From JAWWOL01 sp033851545 (lineage in GTDB: Bacteria > Actinomycetota > Actinomycetes > JAWWOL01): DNA of 64,000 bases. The stretch is from the NCBI GenBank assembly GCA_033851545.1, contig JAWWOO010000004.1:112193-176192 (forward strand). The letters run 5' to 3'. Below, piece after piece: positions 53,368-61,178 of this stretch (positions are counted from its first letter, which is position 1; each line of letters begins with the position of its first letter). The notes under the pieces are model-generated. The model saw only the letters and a list, made by a program, of their open reading frames with translations. It was not told the DNA's origin and made no database searches. Both the position numbers and the translations under genes were made by a program.

Positions 53368-53384
53368 GTATGACTCGGTATGAC
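53368..53384. promoter_or_regulatory. Direct repeats at the toxin-antitoxin promoter
   Basis: GTATGAC occurs twice with a ten-base period (53368-53374 and 53378-53384), eight bases before the antitoxin start. On the minus strand CATACT just upstream of the start could be a -10. Two repeats on one helical face fit cooperative binding of ribbon-helix-helix dimers. Confidence 0.5.
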
Positions 53385-53564
53385 CGTCGATGCAGAGGCC
53401 CGGGTGCGCGCCGACATTTGCCGAACCCCTCCCTGCGGGTCGCCGCGCCTCAGCCTCAAGGATCGGCGAGGCCAGCCGATGGGAACCCGTACCTTGCCTG
53501 GTTCCACCCAGCGTGCTGCCATCCCGGCCGTCGCTTTCCACGCGAAATTGACCCGGGAGACATC

Positions 53565-56500
53565 TTGTCTCAGCACCGCTCTGGCCGTATTCGGCCCGTC
53601 GCCAGCCTGCTCTCCCTCACCCTGACCAGCGGCACCCTCGCCGGACTGGGCATTCTCGCCGCCGCCCCCGCAGGCGCCACCCCGACACCTGGTTGCGTGC
53701 AGCCAACGCAGACGTACGCGGCCGGTGCTCAGGGCAGCTACGTCGTCCCGGCCGGCGCCACCACCGTCGACGTGGTGGCCTCAGGTGCCGCCGCCGTAAC
53801 TAGCCAGTTTCAAGGCCAGGGAGGAGTGGGCGCAACCGTCGCCACGACGCTGAGCGTCACCCCGGGCGAGGTGCTCGACTATACGGTGGGAACTCCCGGC
53901 GACGGCAGAAACGGCGGACTGTCCGGAACCTCGCCCAGCGGAGGGTACGCGTACCCGTACTACAGCTACCAGCTCGGCAGCGGTGGCGGCGGCGCTACGT
54001 TCGTCACGTCCGGCGGAAGCGTCCTTGTCGCCGCAGGCGGTGGTGGCGGCGGCGGCGATGGATTAGCCGGTGGCGACGCTGCGCCGTCGTCAGTGACCAC
54101 TGCGTCCGGAGTGTTCTCGGGGGGGAATCCCCAGACGCAGAATGGCGATGCTCCGGCCACAGGCGGCAGCACAGTCCCGGGGCTCGGTGCTCCGGCCGGA
54201 GCCTACTATGGCTCAGGCTCCGCCGGCAGCGGACAGGTCGGCGGCAACAGCGCCCCCGGCGCGGGCGGGGGCGGCGGCGGCGGCGGATACTTTGGTGGCG
54301 GTGGCGGCGCGTTCGGCGGCTACTGGCCCAACGGTGGTGGAGCCGGTTCGTCCTACGCCGTGTCCGACTACACCATCGTGGCCAACGGCTCCGCGGGCTC
54401 ACTGACCATCTCGGCCCCGGCCGACCCGGTCTTCCAGAGCGCGAACAGCACCACCTTCATCGAGGGTCAGAACAGCCCGTTCACCGTCTGCGCGCCAGGC
54501 GGACCTGGCACGACGATCGGCGTGGACGGGACCCTGCCAGCGGGCGTGACCTTCACCGACAATGGCGACGGCACAGCGACCCTGTCCGGTTCGGCAACAG
54601 TGGCCGGCACCTTCCCGCTGACCATCACCTCGACCAGCTCGGTCGCAACCGAGACGCAGAACTTCTCCTTGGTGGTCAACGACATCTCGGCCAAGACCCT
54701 CGTGGTCACGGTTGATCCCGCATCGATCACCGCGGGTGGACAGGTGTCGGGCACGGTCACCGCGTACGACGCGCAGGGTGACGTGGCGACCACCGACAAC
54801 GACGTGCTGTCCATGTCCAGCAGCGACTCGATGGCGAACGTGTCGCAAGTCTTCCTCAGCAACGGGACCGGCACGTTCACTGCGGATCTCTACACCGCCG
54901 GCAGCCAGACCGTCACCGCCACTGACGACGCCACCGAAGGCACGATCATCGGCACCAGCAACGACGTGGACGTGGCCCCGGCAGCGGCGACCAGCCTCAC
55001 CGTCCAGTTGCCCGCAAGCACCACGGCCGGCGTCGGCGTCCAAGCGGTCATCACCGCCCACGACGACTGGGGCAACATCGACACCAACGACAACGGCACC
55101 GTCAATCTGGCGAGCTCCGACACGGACGGGACCCTCCAGCCGACCGCGTCACTCGTCGCCGGCACGGTCACCGTCCCGGTCACCTTCGTCAACGCCGGCA
55201 ACGAGTTCATGACCGCGACCGACGCGACCGACGCCAGCATCACCGATCAGTCGGAAACCGTCGTCGACCCGGCCGCGACCACCAGGCTCGACATGGGCAT
55301 GCCTTACGTAGTCGTCGCGGGATCGACGAACGATCTCAACGTGCAAACCCTTGACGCGTACGGCAACGCCACCAGCACCAGCGACTTGGTGCACTTCAGC
55401 AGCAGCGACCCGCGGGCCGTACTGCCGGCCGATGCCGGGATGGACACGCTGTCCGGCAGCGTCCCGGTGACGTTGAAGACGGCCGGCGGGCAGACGGTCA
55501 CAGTCACGGATGTCACCAACCCGGACGTGACCTCGTCGTCCTGGGATGTGACCGTCGTTCCCGGTGCGGTCCAGGCCGTGCACACGAACGCCGGTGACCA
55601 GCAGTCCGTCCCGGCCGCGCACGACTTCGGCTCGCCGCTGTCAGCGCTGGTCGTCGACGCGAACGGCAACCCGGTCCCGGGTCAGCAGGTGGTCTTCTCC
55701 GTCCTCAACGGCGCCGACTCCTCGTTCGACGGCTCGGCCACTGACCTGGTGTTCACCGACGAGAACGGTGTCGCCACAGCAGACGTCCTGACCGCCGGCA
55801 CCACCATCGGCACCCTCACGGTGACTGCCGCGACCAACGGGCAGAACCAGCTGCTGGCCAACGGGGCACACGTGGCGATTGCGAACGGCAGCACCTCGTT
55901 CACGGAGACGATCACAGCCTCGGACGCCGCAGTCTCTGCGACACCGAAGACCTCCACTGGCGTCGGCACCGCCACCCAGTCGGCCACGGTGAACCTGCCC
56001 AGCGGCGGATCGGTTTCCCTGCTCAACGCCAACGGTGACCCAGTTACCATGGTCGTCACCGCCGACGGCACCTACGTGCTCGACCCGTCCACCGGCGTCA
56101 TCAGCTTCGTCGCCGTCGCGGGCTTCAGCGGCACGGCGACACCGGTGGGCTACCGCGTGACGGACGCCTTCCACCTGCAGGCGACCAGCACCTACACGCC
56201 GACCGTCACGGCACCCGCACCCGTGGTGCCGCCGACCAACCCGGTGACCCCGCCCACAGCGCCGCCCGCGTCACACCCGCTGGGTGTCGCCCACGTTCGT
56301 ACGGCGTCCCACGTCGTACTCACGGGCAGCCGGCTGTCGGCCACCTGCACGGTGTCGGTGGCGGCCCTCGGCACCTGCCGGACGTCCCTGACGGCGACCG
56401 TCGCCGGACGCCAGGTCGTGCTCGGCAGGAGCAGCACGACCAAGGCCGGCGCTGGTGCCAAGCAGGTCAAGACGGTCATCCACCTCAACGCTCTCGGTCG

Positions 56501-56933
56501 GGCCATGGCCGCGCAGGTGGGCGGCGTGAAAGCCACCGCGTGGGCCTCGGTCACCAAGACCGACGGGCGCGGCCTGTCCGCGAAGCGCTCGGTCACCTTG
56601 GTGGACCAGCGCGTGCTGGTGCCCGGCGCGGTGCTCTTCCCCACCGCCTCGACCGGGCTGACGGCGCAGGCGCAGCGGCAGCTCAAAGCTCTGAAGACGC
56701 ACCTCGGCGGTGTGAAGACCGTCACCTGTGTCGGCTACGCCGACTCGGTGGGCAACGCTGCCACCAACGTGGCCCTGGGCAAGGCCCGCGCCAAGGCGGT
56801 CTGCGCCGCGCTGGCCGGTCACGGTGTCAAGCTCGTCCTGGTCACCCGGGGCGATCAGCACCCGGCTGGCGACAACGCCACGGCGGCCGGTCGGACACTC
56901 AACCGGCGGGTGGAGCTGCGTCTCACGTACTGA
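53565..56933 (+). CDS. Large secreted Gly-rich / Ig-like / OmpA-like surface protein
   Basis: 1122 residues from TTG 53565 (GGGAGA four bases upstream), followed by a signal peptide (VASLLSLTLTSGTLAGLGIL ending in PAGA). An N-terminal beta domain contains a Gly-rich run (about 120-270, e.g. GGGGGGGGYFGGGGGAFGGY). A putative-Ig domain follows (PLTITSTSSVATETQNFSLV), then several invasin-like Ig repeats (AGGQVSGTVTAYDAQGDVAT, AGVGVQAVITAHDDWGNIDT, VDANGNPVPGQQVVFSVLNG). The last about 110 residues are OmpA-like (VGYADSVGNAATNVALGKAR, LNRRVELRL), a fold that binds peptidoglycan. It is a likely adhesin-like wall-attached protein. Confidence 0.85.
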   Translation: MSQHRSGRIRPVASLLSLTLTSGTLAGLGILAAAPAGATPTPGCVQPTQTYAAGAQGSYVVPAGATTVDVVASGAAAVTSQFQGQGGVGATVATTLSVTPGEVLDYTVGTPGDGRNGGLSGTSPSGGYAYPYYSYQLGSGGGGATFVTSGGSVLVAAGGGGGGGDGLAGGDAAPSSVTTASGVFSGGNPQTQNGDAPATGGSTVPGLGAPAGAYYGSGSAGSGQVGGNSAPGAGGGGGGGGYFGGGGGAFGGYWPNGGGAGSSYAVSDYTIVANGSAGSLTISAPADPVFQSANSTTFIEGQNSPFTVCAPGGPGTTIGVDGTLPAGVTFTDNGDGTATLSGSATVAGTFPLTITSTSSVATETQNFSLVVNDISAKTLVVTVDPASITAGGQVSGTVTAYDAQGDVATTDNDVLSMSSSDSMANVSQVFLSNGTGTFTADLYTAGSQTVTATDDATEGTIIGTSNDVDVAPAAATSLTVQLPASTTAGVGVQAVITAHDDWGNIDTNDNGTVNLASSDTDGTLQPTASLVAGTVTVPVTFVNAGNEFMTATDATDASITDQSETVVDPAATTRLDMGMPYVVVAGSTNDLNVQTLDAYGNATSTSDLVHFSSSDPRAVLPADAGMDTLSGSVPVTLKTAGGQTVTVTDVTNPDVTSSSWDVTVVPGAVQAVHTNAGDQQSVPAAHDFGSPLSALVVDANGNPVPGQQVVFSVLNGADSSFDGSATDLVFTDENGVATADVLTAGTTIGTLTVTAATNGQNQLLANGAHVAIANGSTSFTETITASDAAVSATPKTSTGVGTATQSATVNLPSGGSVSLLNANGDPVTMVVTADGTYVLDPSTGVISFVAVAGFSGTATPVGYRVTDAFHLQATSTYTPTVTAPAPVVPPTNPVTPPTAPPASHPLGVAHVRTASHVVLTGSRLSATCTVSVAALGTCRTSLTATVAGRQVVLGRSSTTKAGAGAKQVKTVIHLNALGRAMAAQVGGVKATAWASVTKTDGRGLSAKRSVTLVDQRVLVPGAVLFPTASTGLTAQAQRQLKALKTHLGGVKTVTCVGYADSVGNAATNVALGKARAKAVCAALAGHGVKLVLVTRGDQHPAGDNATAAGRTLNRRVELRLTY

Positions 56934-56951
56934 GTTCCCAGCACTGAAACG

Positions 56952-56983
56952 CCGATGGCCCCGGGAGATCCCGGGGCCATCGG
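56952..56983. terminator. Strong hairpin after the surface-protein gene
   Basis: A perfect 14-bp GC-rich stem (CCGATGGCCCCGGG with its complement) closes an AGAT loop. It lies 19 bases beyond the stop at 56933 and between convergent genes, so it probably works in both directions. Confidence 0.8.
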
Positions 56984-57012
56984 CCGTTCAAGAGCCACGG
57001 GAGCGAAAGCAG

Positions 57013-57290
57013 CTACCGGGTGGCCACTGTGCGCGCGAACTCCACCAACGCCTCGGCGCTGCGCAGTGCCGAGGTCAAGTCAGCCAGCGACGGATGGATC
57101 ACGCCATAGTGGGAGCTGTCCTTGAGTCCCAGTAGCCGGTCCAATCGCTTTGCCGCTTCGGCGCCGCCAGGTAGCACTTCACGGATCAGTTTTAACCTCG
57201 CCACTCAAGGAACTTCTGACCCTGCGCGAGACGTTCGGTAGCGTCTTTGCGCCCGCAGATCTCGGTGCGGCCCGATGGTCGCGGAGTCAC
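57013..57290 (-). pseudogene. HEPN toxin gene with the middle deleted
   Basis: The frame opens at GTG 57290, overlapping the antitoxin stop (GTGA), and reads GRTEICGRKDATERLAQGQK like the start of an MNT-partner HEPN protein. It stops after about 33 codons. Another frame then gives the C-terminal part: LKLIREVLPGGAEAAKRLDR, LLGLKDSSHYGVIHPSLADL. The central region, which would carry the R-X4-6-H RNase motif, is missing. The intact gene would be about 130 codons. The toxin is therefore dead. Confidence 0.7.
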
Positions 57291-57910
57291 GCGGACACCG
57301 CAGCGGCGTCCAACACGGGCATTCCGAGCAGGCTTATCGACTCGGCGCGCAGTCTTTCGACGATGGGCTCGCCACGGGCCACCATATCGGCCACCTGAAG
57401 TGCGTCGACCTGAATCACGCTCACGGCGTTGCCTGACCAACGGCGTCCTTGGCGGCTGAGCTGCTCAACCGCGGCTGACCAGGCTGGCTCCTCCTCCTCG
57501 ACATCGTCCGGGCGTACGAGGATGAGATCGATGTCCGAGTCGGAGTCGCCGTCGCCGCGCGCTACTGAACCGAAGATGGCGGCAGCCATCGGTGGCCGAG
57601 ACCAACCGCTCATCGCCTGCCGAAAACGGTCAAACAGCACGCGGCGCATGTCGGCAAGGTCCGTCACAGCGGCGGCGGCGACATGATCGCGGTTGAGGCT
57701 GTAGAGGTTTGCCGATCCGCCGTGCACGACATCAACCAACCCCTGACGATCCAGCCGAACGAGCACGTTGTTGACCCCTGACTGACTCCCCCGTCGCGCC
57801 AGCCGGTGGATTTGTCGCCCGGTCATCGGCGCAGTCGTCCCGGCCAGCACGGAAAGGACCTCGCCGTCCAGCGAAGGAATCACTGCGCTGATGGGTCGTG
57901 ACATGTCCAT
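57287..57910 (-). CDS. MNT-type nucleotidyltransferase antitoxin with winged-helix N-terminus
   Basis: 207 residues from ATG 57910 (GGGAGG five bases upstream). A winged-helix domain (APMTGRQIHRLARRGSQSGV, NNVLVRLDRQGLVDVVHGG) is followed by the minimal nucleotidyltransferase core AAAIFGSVARGDGDSDSDID, LILVRP, with the G-S-x10-D-x-D pattern complete. MNT proteins silence HEPN RNases by adding nucleotides to them. This gene appears intact although its HEPN partner is truncated. It probably regulates its own promoter through the winged helix. Confidence 0.88.
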   Translation of the reverse strand: MDMSRPISAVIPSLDGEVLSVLAGTTAPMTGRQIHRLARRGSQSGVNNVLVRLDRQGLVDVVHGGSANLYSLNRDHVAAAAVTDLADMRRVLFDRFRQAMSGWSRPPMAAAIFGSVARGDGDSDSDIDLILVRPDDVEEEEPAWSAAVEQLSRQGRRWSGNAVSVIQVDALQVADMVARGEPIVERLRAESISLLGMPVLDAAAVSA

Positions 57911-57926
57911 GCACGCCTCCCGGATG

Positions 57927-57960
57927 ACCACTATTTCGGTCGCTTGACCACAATAGTAGT
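57927..57960. promoter_or_regulatory. Inverted repeat upstream of the MNT gene
   Basis: ACCACTATT (57927-57935) and AATAGTAGT (57952-57960) form an 8-of-9 inverted repeat with a 16-base spacer, and TGACCAC occurs twice with a 20-base period. The site sits just upstream of the ribosome site of the antitoxin gene and is probably the operator of the winged-helix protein. Confidence 0.45.
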
Positions 57961-57998
57961 CATGCGCAGGCCTGTCGAGCGGCAGCGGGCCCGAGCTG

Positions 57999-59159
57999 TC
58001 ACAGCGACGGCAGTCGGTCCAGCAGGTCAGGGAGGCACGCCTCCTCGTGTACGGCGACGCCGCGCGTCGTCATCGCGACTGTCAGCGCCGGATCCCACAC
58101 CGCCTCGACCGCCGACCCGCGCAACGGCAAGCCGGGCGGCGCCGCCAGGTAGTCCGCCGGCGACATTGCCCACGGTTGGACTCCCACCGCGCGTGCCAGC
58201 CGGTTGGCGATCGCCAGCCCGGCCCAGTCGAAGTCCCCGTGATAGCGCAGTACGGCGCCGCAGCCGGCCAGGGTCTGCAGCACCTCCATGGTCACGTTGT
58301 TAGGGTTGCCGTAGCCGCACACCACGGCGACAGCGAGATCGGCGTCGGCCACCGCCTCCAGCACGCGGGGACTCTCCACCACCAGCACGCGGGTGCCGGC
58401 CGCGACGGCGAAGGGATGTCGCCGCAGGTCTCGGCGCGTCACGTGGACCGGGTCGCCACTGCTGACTCGCTGCGCGAGATCGCCTGACAGCAGCGGCAAC
58501 CCTCGTACAAGGCAGGTCGACGACACGTCATCGCCGCTGACTCCTGCAAGCGCCCACAGCTCGCGCCGACCCTGCGCATCCAACGGCAACGGACAGCCGA
58601 AGCGCTGCGCCAGCCCGCGCAGCACCAGGCCGGTCACCGGTGCATCGTCGTCGAGCCCATGCGAACTGCCGAGCACCTCCGCGGCCAGATCGACCCTCGA
58701 CACCCGGCGGCCTGCAGCAAGGTGCAGCAGAGTCCTGGCCGCGGCGGCGGCGTCCGCGGCGGAGGGCGCCAATCGCCGGACCTCGGTCAGCCAGCCACCC
58801 ACCCAGTCGTCGTCGGGCAGCAGCGCCCTCGCTGCCTGCACGGCGGCATCTCGCTCAGCCGCCACGTTGGCACGGACCGACCGGCGGTCCGCAACGCCTC
58901 CACCGGTCGCCCTCTCGACGACTGCCACCAGACCGCCGGCCGCGACCAGCCGGTCATCGAGGTCGCCGAGATCCAACCGGTAGGACGTCGTCAGGACCGG
59001 CCGGCCCAGCAGCGTTGACAGCGCCCGCCGCTCGGCGGCCGTCAGCCCAGCCATGGTCATGGTCCCGCGCCACGCGGGCCCGTACCGTTCGAGCTTCTCG
59101 TGCAGCGCGGACCAGAGACCCGACAATGCGGGGTCAGCGAGCCACGCCGGGAGGCTCAC
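57999..59159 (-). CDS. TIGR02679-family protein, JetD-like Wadjet nuclease subunit, without JetABC
   Basis: 386 residues from GTG 59159, overlapping the stop of a small upstream ORF. The C-terminal third carries the Toprim core: VLVVESPRVLEAVADADLAV, AVVCGYGNPNNVTMEVLQTL and VLRYHGDFDWAGLAIANRLA, with acidic residues E and DFD for metal. The N-terminal part (AERRALSTLLGRPVLTTSYR, LAAEVLGSSHGLDDDAPVTG) is the TIGR02679-specific DNA-binding region. JetD cleaves plasmid DNA that the JetABC condensin has extruded. No JetA, JetB or JetC gene lies in the window on either side, so this copy is an orphan or has been separated from its complex. Confidence 0.88.
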   Translation of the reverse strand: MSLPAWLADPALSGLWSALHEKLERYGPAWRGTMTMAGLTAAERRALSTLLGRPVLTTSYRLDLGDLDDRLVAAGGLVAVVERATGGGVADRRSVRANVAAERDAAVQAARALLPDDDWVGGWLTEVRRLAPSAADAAAAARTLLHLAAGRRVSRVDLAAEVLGSSHGLDDDAPVTGLVLRGLAQRFGCPLPLDAQGRRELWALAGVSGDDVSSTCLVRGLPLLSGDLAQRVSSGDPVHVTRRDLRRHPFAVAAGTRVLVVESPRVLEAVADADLAVAVVCGYGNPNNVTMEVLQTLAGCGAVLRYHGDFDWAGLAIANRLARAVGVQPWAMSPADYLAAPPGLPLRGSAVEAVWDPALTVAMTTRGVAVHEEACLPDLLDRLPSL

Positions 59160-59326
59160 TCACCGACCGCCCGCAGCGACCGGCCGTCCCACAAGTGCTT
59201 GTACGGCAGCGCTCCGCGTTCCTGCGACGACCGCAGCGCGCGAGTAGTAGCGCAGGTCTCGAGCGCCGCCAGAACCTCGGCCACGGCATAGCGGTAGGCC
59301 TGCAGGCGGAGCCGGTCCACATCCAT
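59156..59326 (-). CDS. Small ORF translationally coupled to jetD-like gene
   Basis: 56 residues from ATG 59326, ending GTGA over the start of the JetD-like gene. MDVDRLRLQAYRYAVAEVLA and SSQERGALPYKHLWDGRSLR suggest a helical soluble peptide. It is not a recognised part of JetA-C. It may be a new partner or the stub of a truncated upstream gene. Confidence 0.5.
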   Translation of the reverse strand: MDVDRLRLQAYRYAVAEVLAALETCATTRALRSSQERGALPYKHLWDGRSLRAVGE

Positions 59327-59410
59327 GCCTTGCAGTCTGCCGGTCACCACCGAGAAATGCCCGTGCCTCCGCGCACTCACCTCCTCGCGGCCACACCACA
59401 CAGTGTCTGG

Positions 59411-60115
59411 TCAGTAGGTCTGTTGGTCGAACTGGTCGTGGCCTTCCCACGTCGCCAGGGTGGTGACGGTGCCGGGCGCGATCTCAGTGAAGCCGGCATC
59501 AGTGACCGTGGCCGGCAGTTCAGCCCACCGCGCCCGGTCGGGATGCTCGACCCGTACGGGGAACCCGGCTTCGGCCCAGTCCGCGCGCCGGCTCGGGGTC
59601 ATCGCCCGCCACGCGAGCTGCGCCGCATGCCCACACTGCGCTGCCGTCTTGCCGATGCTCATGGCGACCTCCGGGGACACCAAGATGGTCACGCCAGCAG
59701 GGTCCAGGATCGCCGGCTCACCCAGCTCCGGCGGCTCCGATCCGGTGAGCTGCAGCTTGGCCAGCGGGTCCGGCACCGCATCCATCTGCCCAGGCAGGAA
59801 CGCACGTACCTGAGCGCCACCCCTGTCGACCTCAACCTGGTCCAGCTCAGCCGTCCCGTCCCATTTGGCGCCACGGGCCCGCCGGACGATCTTGCGGATC
59901 CGTCCGTTCACCCAGCGCTGGACTGACGCCTCCCACGGGCCGCCCGGCCGGCTGCGGGCGTCAGCGATCAGCGTGACGACGGCCGCGGCGGCGGCCTCCA
60001 ACAACTGGGTCCGGGTGGGGACGTCCTTGCGTTCCAGCCGCAGCACGATCTGCATGGCCCACGGCGCCTGGTCAGGCCGAGCCTCGCGGCCAGCCACGCC
60101 GGGACCCTCTGTCAC
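59411..60115 (-). CDS. Pth2-like peptidyl-tRNA hydrolase family protein
   Basis: 234 residues from GTG 60115 (GGAGG five bases upstream). MQIVLRLERKDVPTRTQLLE opens it and VAMSIGKTAAQCGHAAQLAW is the active-site helix of the PTH2 fold. The central insertion (RGAKWDGTAELDQVEVDRGG) is common in actinobacterial members. It probably hydrolyses peptidyl-tRNA or has a related role. Its end lies 85 bases upstream of the small ORF; a shared transcript is possible. Confidence 0.82.
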   Translation of the reverse strand: MTEGPGVAGREARPDQAPWAMQIVLRLERKDVPTRTQLLEAAAAAVVTLIADARSRPGGPWEASVQRWVNGRIRKIVRRARGAKWDGTAELDQVEVDRGGAQVRAFLPGQMDAVPDPLAKLQLTGSEPPELGEPAILDPAGVTILVSPEVAMSIGKTAAQCGHAAQLAWRAMTPSRRADWAEAGFPVRVEHPDRARWAELPATVTDAGFTEIAPGTVTTLATWEGHDQFDQQTY

Positions 60116-60139
60116 ATCGGCCTCCTCACGCCGAGAACG

Positions 60140-60169
60140 CGATGGCCCCGGCAGTTGCCGGGGCCATCG
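60140..60169. terminator. Strong hairpin between Pth2-like gene and tRNA fragment
   Basis: A perfect 13-bp stem CGATGGCCCCGGC with its complement closes an AGTT loop (60140-60169). It lies upstream of the Pth2-like start and probably ends a leftward transcript from the tRNA region. The stem core matches the one at 56952. Confidence 0.75.
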
Positions 60170-60189
60170 GGACGATCATCTTCACAGGG

Positions 60190-60237
60190 TGCGCCCGGCG
60201 AGATTCGAACTCACAACCTTCTGATCCGTAGTCAGAT
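60190..60237 (-). tRNA. 3' fragment of tRNA-Arg(ACG), probable attachment-site scar
   Basis: Minus-strand bases 60237-60190 match the 3' part of a tRNA-Arg: anticodon stem and loop CTGACTACGGATCAG (anticodon ACG), variable loop, T-arm with GAGTTCGAATCTC, and the 3' acceptor strand CGGGCGCA. The 5' acceptor strand and D-arm are absent; the sequence beyond 60237 (GGACAC repeated) is unrelated to a tRNA. Such 3' halves are left at one junction when an integrase recombines at a tRNA gene, so this is most likely an att site. Confidence 0.75.
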
Positions 60238-61178
60238 GGTCGGTGTGTCCATCCGTGTCCACCGGCGCTGCGCCCGTCAGGTCCTTCACGGTCTCGACCT
60301 CCATCTCTTTGTCAACCAGCCCGCCTGTCGGCGGTGCACTGGTTCAGCCTCCGCGCCGACTCTGTCGACCCTACGGTGGGGCTCGGACACGAGCGCGGCG
60401 CGAGACGTCAAGCGCTGCACATGTCCCATCACGCTGACCCTTGGTCCGTAGTCCGGGCAGCCGGCTCGGCGGCCAGGCGGTGCTCTGCTGCCCGTTCCTC
60501 AGCAGTACGTACTTCAATCCTGTCGTTGGTAGCGTCCTCGAAGATACGAACGAGCGCGTCCACGACCGGCAGGCCTACCGGGAAGTCCGTCGGACGGTCC
60601 GCGAAGGCCAGGGGGAGGCGTCTGAGGCTGATGATGCGGGCCCGGCGTTCCAGGACGGTGGAGTCTGTCGCGGCCCGAGCCGCCAGGGCCTGGGATTCTT
60701 CGGGTTGGCCGGCGGCGAGAGCCAAGACTGCAAGCAAGAACGGTCCCCGCCCCGGCACGGCTGTCACCTTAGGATTGGCCGTCAGGAGAAGGTGGAGAGG
60801 CCTGATGTCGCCGTGGTCGACGGCGGTGAGGCCGTGGTCGACGGCCCCGTCGACCTCGCGCTGGGCTGGGTCGGCACGCGCTACGTGCCAGCTGGTCTTG
60901 CGCGTCCCGGGCCGGAATCAATAGATGCGGACGAAACGCTGGTGCCCGTCCATTCCAGCGACAAAAGGGGACAAGTGCGCTGGAGGCAGCCAGCCAAACC
61001 GGTATTGCACCCGTGATAGAAGCACTGGTAGCGTCGCCAGTGCGGACTCGTCGGGGGTCTGCTTCGAGCACGAATGACCTACGGGGCCTCGACTGTGCGC
61101 CGCGGACAGCGCCTGTTGATCTGGGTGCGCCGGTCGGCCGCCTCCCTTTCGGCGTTCGTGCTGAGCATTGGGAAAGCT
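60238..61178. other. Intergenic region beyond the att scar, one weak ORF
   Basis: GTGTCC is repeated just beyond the tRNA fragment (60244 and 60254), as in integrase arm sites, but no integrase gene is seen. The only protein-like frame is on the minus strand at 60429-60767. The remainder shows no recognisable gene. Confidence 0.45.
60429..60767 (-). CDS. Uncertain ORF, possibly 5'-truncated gene
   Basis: 112 residues from GTG 60767. FLLAVLALAAGQPEESQALA and RLPLAFADRPTDFPVGLPVV look protein-like, and coding character extends about 40 codons upstream without a start codon (LTAVDHGDIRPLHLLLTANP). It may therefore be the remains of a longer gene. No family is recognised. Confidence 0.3.
   Translation of the reverse strand: MTAVPGRGPFLLAVLALAAGQPEESQALAARAATDSTVLERRARIISLRRLPLAFADRPTDFPVGLPVVDALVRIFEDATNDRIEVRTAEERAAEHRLAAEPAARTTDQGSA

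Noticed and set aside
53217..53564. N-terminal extension of the large surface protein
   Set aside because: It is antisense to the antitoxin gene; the signal peptide starts at TTG 53565 behind GGGAGA.
57999..59326. Complete Wadjet system
   Set aside because: Only the JetD-like gene is present; no JetA, JetB or JetC homologue can be read nearby.
60155..60451. Plus-strand ORF containing GEIRTHNLLIRSQM
   Set aside because: This peptide is the well-known artefact of translating the tRNA 3' half found here.
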